In this document: piece after piece, positions 5,766 to 9,152 of the stretch
Layout: every line of letters begins with the position of its first letter
Position numbering within the stretch: the first letter of the stretch is position 1
Assembly: GCA_002322865.1 (NCBI GenBank)
Contig: DCOH01000020.1
Span: 28,772-37,923 of the forward strand
Direction: 5' to 3'
DNA: 9,152 nucleotides
DNA from: Sphingobacterium sp. UBA1575
GTDB taxonomy: Bacteria; Bacteroidota; Bacteroidia; Sphingobacteriales; Sphingobacteriaceae
Translations under genes and position numbers: made by a program
The notes under the pieces: generated by a model
The model's input: only the letters and a program-made list of their open reading frames with translations
What the model was told of the DNA's origin: nothing
Databases searched by the model: none

Positions 5766-7064
5766 TTATTTCTTTGGCGCATATTTGAAGTTCTTTCCTA
5801 TGAACTTCGCATTGCTTCCCAATTCTTCCTCAATACGTAATAATTGATTATATTTTGCGATCCTATCCGAACGAGAGATAGATCCCGTTTTGATCTGACC
5901 ACAGTTCAATGCCACCGCTAAATCAGCAATCGTGAAATCTTCTGTTTCTCCAGAACGGTGGGACATCACCGATGTATAACCATTAGTCTGAGCTAATTGA
6001 ACAGCATTGATCGTTTCGGTCAAGGAACCGATCTGGTTAACTTTAACCAAGATGGAGTTACCCACACCTTTATCAATACCATCCTGTAGACGTTTAGTAT
6101 TTGTAACAAATAAATCATCACCAACCAACTGTACGCGGTCTCCAATTTTCTCTGTCAACAATTTCCAACCTTTCCAATCATCTTCAGCCATACCATCTTC
6201 AATAGAGATGATCGGGTATTTAGCCGATAATTCTGCCAAGTAATCTACCTGCTCTTCGATGGTACGCGTTGCGCCGCCTTTACCTTCGAATTTCTTATAA
6301 TCATATTTCCCTTTTTCGAAGAATTCTGTAGAAGCACAGTCAAGGGCTAAACAGATATCCTTTCCTGGTTTGTATCCTGCTTTTTTGATCGCTTCCAAAA
6401 TGGTTTCGATCGCATCTTCTGTACCTTCGAAAGTTGGAGCGAATCCACCCTCATCGCCTACTGCAGTAGAAAGATTACGATCATGAAGGATTTTCTTCAA
6501 GCTATGGAAAACTTCAGCACCCCAACGTAATGCTTCAGAGAATGATTCAGCACCTACCGGCATAATCATGAACTCCTGGAATGCGATCGGAGCATCCGAG
6601 TGCGCTCCACCATTGATGATGTTCATCATCGGCAATGGCAAAGTATTCGCATTTACTCCTCCGATATAACGGTATAATGGTTGACGACTTTCCTGCGCTG
6701 CCGCTTTGGCAACTGCCAAGGAAACCCCTAAAATAGCGTTTGCTCCTAATTTACCTTTGTTCTCGGTTCCATCAAGATCAATCATGATTTTATCGATTGC
6801 ATTCTGCTCGAAAACATCAACACCTTCCAAAGCTTTCGCAATCTTTGTGTTTACATTTTCAATAGCCTTCAAAACACCTTTTCCAAGGTATTTCTTCTTG
6901 TCACCATCACGTAATTCAACTGCTTCATGTGCTCCTGTAGAAGCTCCGGATGGAACTGCTGCACGACCAACGAAACCATTCTGTGTGGTCACATCAACCT
7001 CTATTGTAGGATTTCCGCGCGAATCCAAAATCTGGCGCGCATGTACGTCAATTATCAAGCTCAT
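5766..7064 (-). CDS. eno: Enolase (phosphopyruvate hydratase)
   Basis: Cytosolic glycolytic enzyme interconverting 2-phosphoglycerate and phosphoenolpyruvate. The 432-aa protein is complete. The N-terminal domain carries SGASTGAHEAVELRDGD (39-55), including the Ser42 loop that closes over Mg2+. The barrel domain has GGAHSD (152-157), the catalytic acid/base Glu205 in VGDEGGFAP (202-210), Mg2+ ligands Asp242, Glu289 and Asp316, and the catalytic base Lys341 in KVNQIGSLTET. SHRSGETED (368-376) is the substrate-binding signature. Nothing essential is missing. It lies between carA and divIC on the same strand but is bounded by terminators on both sides, so it is probably monocistronic. Its own promoter overlaps an inverted repeat that could be an operator. 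Confidence 0.99.
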   Translation of the reverse strand: MSLIIDVHARQILDSRGNPTIEVDVTTQNGFVGRAAVPSGASTGAHEAVELRDGDKKKYLGKGVLKAIENVNTKIAKALEGVDVFEQNAIDKIMIDLDGTENKGKLGANAILGVSLAVAKAAAQESRQPLYRYIGGVNANTLPLPMMNIINGGAHSDAPIAFQEFMIMPVGAESFSEALRWGAEVFHSLKKILHDRNLSTAVGDEGGFAPTFEGTEDAIETILEAIKKAGYKPGKDICLALDCASTEFFEKGKYDYKKFEGKGGATRTIEEQVDYLAELSAKYPIISIEDGMAEDDWKGWKLLTEKIGDRVQLVGDDLFVTNTKRLQDGIDKGVGNSILVKVNQIGSLTETINAVQLAQTNGYTSVMSHRSGETEDFTIADLAVALNCGQIKTGSISRSDRIAKYNQLLRIEEELGSNAKFIGKNFKYAPKK

Positions 7065-7097
7065 TTTTGTATGTGGTTTATTTTCTTTTCCTATAAC

Positions 7098-7118
7098 TTA
7101 GTGTATTAATAACACTAA
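7098..7118. promoter_or_regulatory. Inverted repeat over the eno start region, possible operator
   Basis: TTAGTGT (7098-7104) and ACACTAA (7112-7118) are perfect reverse complements around a 7-nt AT-only centre. The repeat overlaps the eno -7 box by four bases and covers the predicted transcription start, the position expected for a repressor site. A weak 5'-leader hairpin is the alternative. The cognate protein is unknown. Confidence 0.4.
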
Positions 7119-7146
7119 TATAACAATAATTATATCTTATCTCAAA
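7115..7146 (-). promoter_or_regulatory. Promoter of eno
   Basis: On the minus strand TTTG (7146-7143), a 20-nt spacer and TATATTAG (7122-7115), with one mismatch to TAnnTTTG. The predicted start near 7108 gives a leader of about 44 nt. The -33 box lies just beyond the T tract of the carA terminator. Confidence 0.5.
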
Positions 7147-7152
7147 ATTAAC

Positions 7153-7182
7153 AAAAAAAACCATGTATGGGTGCATACATGG
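7153..7182 (-). terminator. Rho-independent terminator of carA
   Basis: CCATGTATG (7161-7169) pairs perfectly with CATACATGG (7174-7182) around GGTG. On the minus strand it is followed by eight Ts (7160-7153). It starts 22 bp past the carA stop and shows that neither eno nor a carB is co-transcribed with carA. Confidence 0.92.
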
Positions 7183-7204
7183 TTTATTAAATGTTTTATA
7201 AATG

Positions 7205-8305
7205 TTAACCTTTTATCATCGCGATGAAATCATCGAACAGGTATCTTGAATCATGTGGACCTGGAGATGATTCCGGGTGATACTGTACCGAGAAGGCTTT
7301 CTTACCTTTAATTCGGATACCTTCAATCGAGTCATCATTTAAGTTTACGTGGGTAATCTCTACCTTATCCGAATTCTTGATATCTTCTGCTACTACACCA
7401 AAACCGTGGTTTTGGGAAGTGATCTCACATTTATTGGCAATGATGTTTTTTACTGGGTGGTTGATACCACGGTGACCATTGTGCATTTTGCTGGTGCGGA
7501 TATCGTTCGCCAAAGCCAAAATTTGATGACCTAAACAGATACCGAACATCGGTTTGTCTGCTGCCAAAATATCCTTTACGGTTTGGATGGCATAATCCAT
7601 GGCTGCAGGATCACCAGGGCCATTGGAAATAAAGTAACCATCAGGATTCCATTTTTCCATTTCCGCAAAACTTGTCTTTGCAGGGAAAACCTTTGCATAA
7701 ACCTGACGGGAATCAAAGTTACGAAGGATGTTCTTCTTGATTCCTAAATCCAAAACTGCGACGCGGGTTGGAGCACCTTCATCACCATAGAAATAAGGTT
7801 CTTCCGTCGATACTTTGGAAGACAATTCCAAACCATCCATAGAAGGAACTTTGGCCAATTCTGCTTTCAAGGATTCTACATCCAGGTTCTCGGAAGAGAT
7901 GATCGCATTCATCGCACCCTTGCTGCGGATATGACGAACCAATGAACGCGTATCAATGTCTGAAATACCCACCAAATTCTCCTCTTCGAAGTAATTCTGG
8001 ATCGATTGATCAGCCATTTTGCGGCTATAATTGATGTTATAGTTTTTACAAACCAATCCTGCAATTTGGATTTTCTTGGATTCCTCATCCTCATTATCGA
8101 TACCATAGTTTCCGATATGCGCATTGGTGGTCACCATGATCTGTGCATAATAAGAAGGATCGGTGAAGATCTCCTGATAACCTGTCGTACCGGTATTGAA
8201 ACAAATCTCTCCGGTGGTCGTACCGATCTTTCCGGCTGCCTTTCCATGAAAAACTGTTCCATCCTCAAGGACTAAAATTGCTGGCAATTTGCTGTAGTTG
8301 GTCAT
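7205..8305 (-). CDS. carA: Carbamoyl-phosphate synthase small (glutaminase) subunit
   Basis: Hydrolyses glutamine and channels ammonia to CarB for carbamoyl phosphate, the shared precursor of pyrimidines and arginine; cytosolic heterodimer. The 366-aa protein has the small-chain N-terminal domain (about 8-140: LEDGTVFHG, FNTGTTGYQEIFTDPSY at 36-52, GISDIDTRSLVRHIR at 113-127). A class I glutamine amidotransferase domain follows (about 180-366) with nucleophile Cys257 in GICLGHQ, His343 and Glu345 in QYHPESSPGP, and the oxyanion-side SNGPGDP (227-233). The triad is intact. carB is not adjacent: a strong terminator follows carA, then eno. Upstream, a 158-nt leader holds a 20-codon ORF and a terminator-like hairpin, suggesting attenuation control. 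No Shine-Dalgarno precedes the ATG, but the N-terminal motif fixes the start. Confidence 0.97.
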   Translation of the reverse strand: MTNYSKLPAILVLEDGTVFHGKAAGKIGTTTGEICFNTGTTGYQEIFTDPSYYAQIMVTTNAHIGNYGIDNEDEESKKIQIAGLVCKNYNINYSRKMADQSIQNYFEEENLVGISDIDTRSLVRHIRSKGAMNAIISSENLDVESLKAELAKVPSMDGLELSSKVSTEEPYFYGDEGAPTRVAVLDLGIKKNILRNFDSRQVYAKVFPAKTSFAEMEKWNPDGYFISNGPGDPAAMDYAIQTVKDILAADKPMFGICLGHQILALANDIRTSKMHNGHRGINHPVKNIIANKCEITSQNHGFGVVAEDIKNSDKVEITHVNLNDDSIEGIRIKGKKAFSVQYHPESSPGPHDSRYLFDDFIAMIKG

Positions 8306-8363
8306 TCTTATTTCTTTTATTAAGTATATCCGTGGGTATGAGTTAACCTTCGCCTAGGTGCAC

Positions 8364-8383
8364 AAAAAAAGCCCAAATGGGCT
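8364..8383 (-). terminator. Terminator-like hairpin in the carA leader (candidate attenuator)
   Basis: On the minus strand AGCCC (8383-8379), loop ATTT, GGGCT (8374-8370), then six further Ts down to 8364. The 5-bp stem is short for a constitutive terminator. It lies between the promoter at 8470-8500 and carA, 58 bp before the carA ATG, and 11 nt after the stop of a small ORF. It could instead be a late terminator for rseP read-through. Confidence 0.65.
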
Positions 8384-8394
8384 ATATTATCAAT

Positions 8395-8457
8395 TTATGT
8401 ATTGATGTAAAGTTGTACAACTTTTTGTGATGCTATCGGGTAGAAGGTTTCTTTCAT
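8395..8457 (-). CDS. Candidate 20-codon leader peptide of carA
   Basis: ATG at 8457 to TAA at 8397-8395, 20 residues, beginning Met-Lys-Glu-Thr-Phe-Tyr-Pro and ending Leu-Tyr-Ile-Asn-Thr. It starts 12 bp after a consensus -7 box and stops 11 nt before the terminator-like hairpin. A ribosome at the stop codon would therefore reach the left arm of that hairpin, as in the E. coli pyrBI attenuator. There is no Shine-Dalgarno, the norm in this window. The peptide has no arginine, so arginine-codon stalling is unlikely; pyrimidine-linked coupling of transcription and translation fits better. Whether it is translated is unproven, and an ORF this short can arise by chance. Confidence 0.4.
   Translation of the reverse strand: MKETFYPIASQKVVQLYINT
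8409..8424. repeat. Perfect 16-bp palindrome in the carA leader
   Basis: AAAGTTGTACAACTTT is fully self-complementary. It lies inside the small leader ORF. As DNA it could bind a dimeric regulator; as RNA it could form AAAGUU/AACUUU around GUAC, a possible pause hairpin upstream of the terminator-like stem. Confidence 0.6.
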
Positions 8458-8469
8458 TTTATTGGGAGA

Positions 8470-8500
8470 CAAAGGTACAAATTATTTTAAATTCCGAAAT
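8470..8500 (-). promoter_or_regulatory. Promoter of the carA leader transcript
   Basis: TACCTTTG on the minus strand (8477-8470) is a perfect TAnnTTTG box. The -33 region is weak (TTTC at 8499-8496, 18-nt spacer). The predicted start near 8463 gives a carA leader of about 158 nt. No comparable promoter is seen between the leader hairpin and carA. Confidence 0.5.
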
Positions 8501-8547
8501 AAAAAATGAAAAAAGAAAAAGGAATTATACCCGTCATTCCGAGCTTA

Positions 8548-8619
8548 CGTCATTGCGAGGAGGTACGACGAAGCAATCTTTGGACTAATCGAAAGATTGC
8601 TTCGTTCCTCGCAATGACG
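8548..8619. repeat. Dispersed inverted repeat, copy 2
   Basis: The left arm (8548-8581) and right arm (8592-8619) share their sequence with the outer arms at 5088-5234 and flank a 10-nt spacer. The left arm again has six extra bases in the middle, GGTACG here against GGCACG in copy 1. A further partial arm, CCGTCATTCCGAG, lies at 8531-8543. The element begins 4 bp past the rseP stop and may stabilise or end that transcript. Confidence 0.88.
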
Positions 8620-8623
8620 GCTT

Positions 8624-9152
8624 TTACTTCGTCAACTTAAAAATATCATTTCCGAAAACAAAGATCATCAAGGCTATCAAAATAAAAAACCCGACCATCT
8701 GTGCTCTTTCCAAGAACTTCTCCGATAATGGCTTCCCTTGAATCATCTCAATCGTCAAAAACACCACATGTCCACCATCCAATGCCGGAATCGGCAATAA
8801 GTTCATAAACGCCAAAGCCATGGACAACATCCCTACCAAACTCCAAAAACGCAACCAATCCACTTCCGTTCCAAACATGGTAGCAATGCCCACCGGTCCA
8901 GATAAGGCCTTATCCGCACGAACCTCCCCTTTGAACATCTTACCAAAGCCTTTAATATTATCCGTAATTACAGAGAATGCTTTGCTCGCGCCGATAGGTA
9001 ATGATTCCATCAAGCCATAAGAATGAACCACCATTGGTAAGTTTCCAAATCCTAAGGCCGTTGTGGTATCCGCTTTCGCAGTCAAATTCATGGCAGCACC
9101 ATTACGGATCACACCAAGATTGATATCTTTTCCTTTGTTCGCCTGTACCAAC
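8624..9152 (-). CDS. rseP: RIP zinc metalloprotease RseP, C-terminal part (cut by window edge)
   Basis: The last 175 residues of a site-2-type intramembrane protease, which cleaves membrane-bound anti-sigma factors and signal-peptide remnants in the inner membrane. The reading frame runs off the right edge, so the HExxH zinc site and first PDZ domain are outside the window. Visible are the end of a PDZ domain, the family motif ALSGPVGIA (about 82-90), membrane segments at about 100-120 and 149-167, and NLLPIPALDGGH (117-128), which carries the conserved Asp that provides the third zinc ligand. The tail FVFGNDIFKLTK is typical. The in-frame TTG at the edge is not a start. Repeat copy 2 begins right after the stop, and carA follows on the same strand after 318 bp. 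Confidence 0.95.
   Translation of the reverse strand, partial: LVQANKGKDINLGVIRNGAAMNLTAKADTTTALGFGNLPMVVHSYGLMESLPIGASKAFSVITDNIKGFGKMFKGEVRADKALSGPVGIATMFGTEVDWLRFWSLVGMLSMALAFMNLLPIPALDGGHVVFLTIEMIQGKPLSEKFLERAQMVGFFILIALMIFVFGNDIFKLTK

Noticed and set aside
6706..7101. A 131-codon plus-strand frame opposite eno
   Set aside because: It is the antisense shadow of the strongly conserved enolase N-terminal region, with no promoter and no recognisable protein.
929..9152. A mobile element or genomic island
   Set aside because: No transposase, integrase, tRNA or target duplications are visible, and the genes are core functions with similar base composition. The small inverted repeats are the only mobile-like sequences.

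Overview
The window looks like a chromosomal, mostly housekeeping segment from a member of the Bacteroidota, most likely Sphingobacteriaceae (Sphingobacterium/Pedobacter-like). This is inferred from protein character (short AMP nucleosidase, a stand-alone HsdR-N-like protein divergent from holA, Bacteroidota-type ClpX/ClpP), from promoters of the form TTTG-N19/20-TAnnTTTG, from the near absence of Shine-Dalgarno sequences, and from modest GC content. No database search was possible.

Layout, left to right. Minus strand: a short AMP nucleosidase (44-862); the clpP-clpX pair (2880 down to 929, 2-bp gap) closed by a hairpin terminator at 895-923; and a small PD-(D/E)XK protein resembling the HsdR N-terminus (2937-3389). 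This last gene diverges from plus-strand holA (3462-4469) across a 72-bp region holding two back-to-back promoters. Downstream of holA is a small secreted beta-barrel-like protein (4518-5081). A composite nested inverted repeat (5088-5304) fills the gap to the convergent minus-strand divIC/ftsB-like gene (5314-5622). Then come eno (5766-7064) and carA (7205-8305), each with its own hairpin terminator. A 318-bp gene-poor stretch (8306-8623) holds the carA leader and a second copy of the repeat. The right edge cuts through the 3' part of rseP (8624-9152).

The genes serve core functions: proteolysis (ClpXP), replication (DNA polymerase III delta), division (DivIC), glycolysis (enolase), pyrimidine/arginine precursor synthesis (CarA), purine nucleotide breakdown (AMN) and envelope stress or membrane proteolysis (RseP).

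The least expected structure is in front of carA. A consensus -7 box is followed at once by a 20-codon ORF, whose stop lies 11 nt before a short GC hairpin with a U tract. Only after that comes the carA start. This is the arrangement of a transcription attenuator and is the best candidate here for an undescribed regulatory element. Second in interest are the dispersed repeats: both copies share the same 6-nt arm asymmetry, and one carries a nested pair of arms whose only two differences are compensatory.
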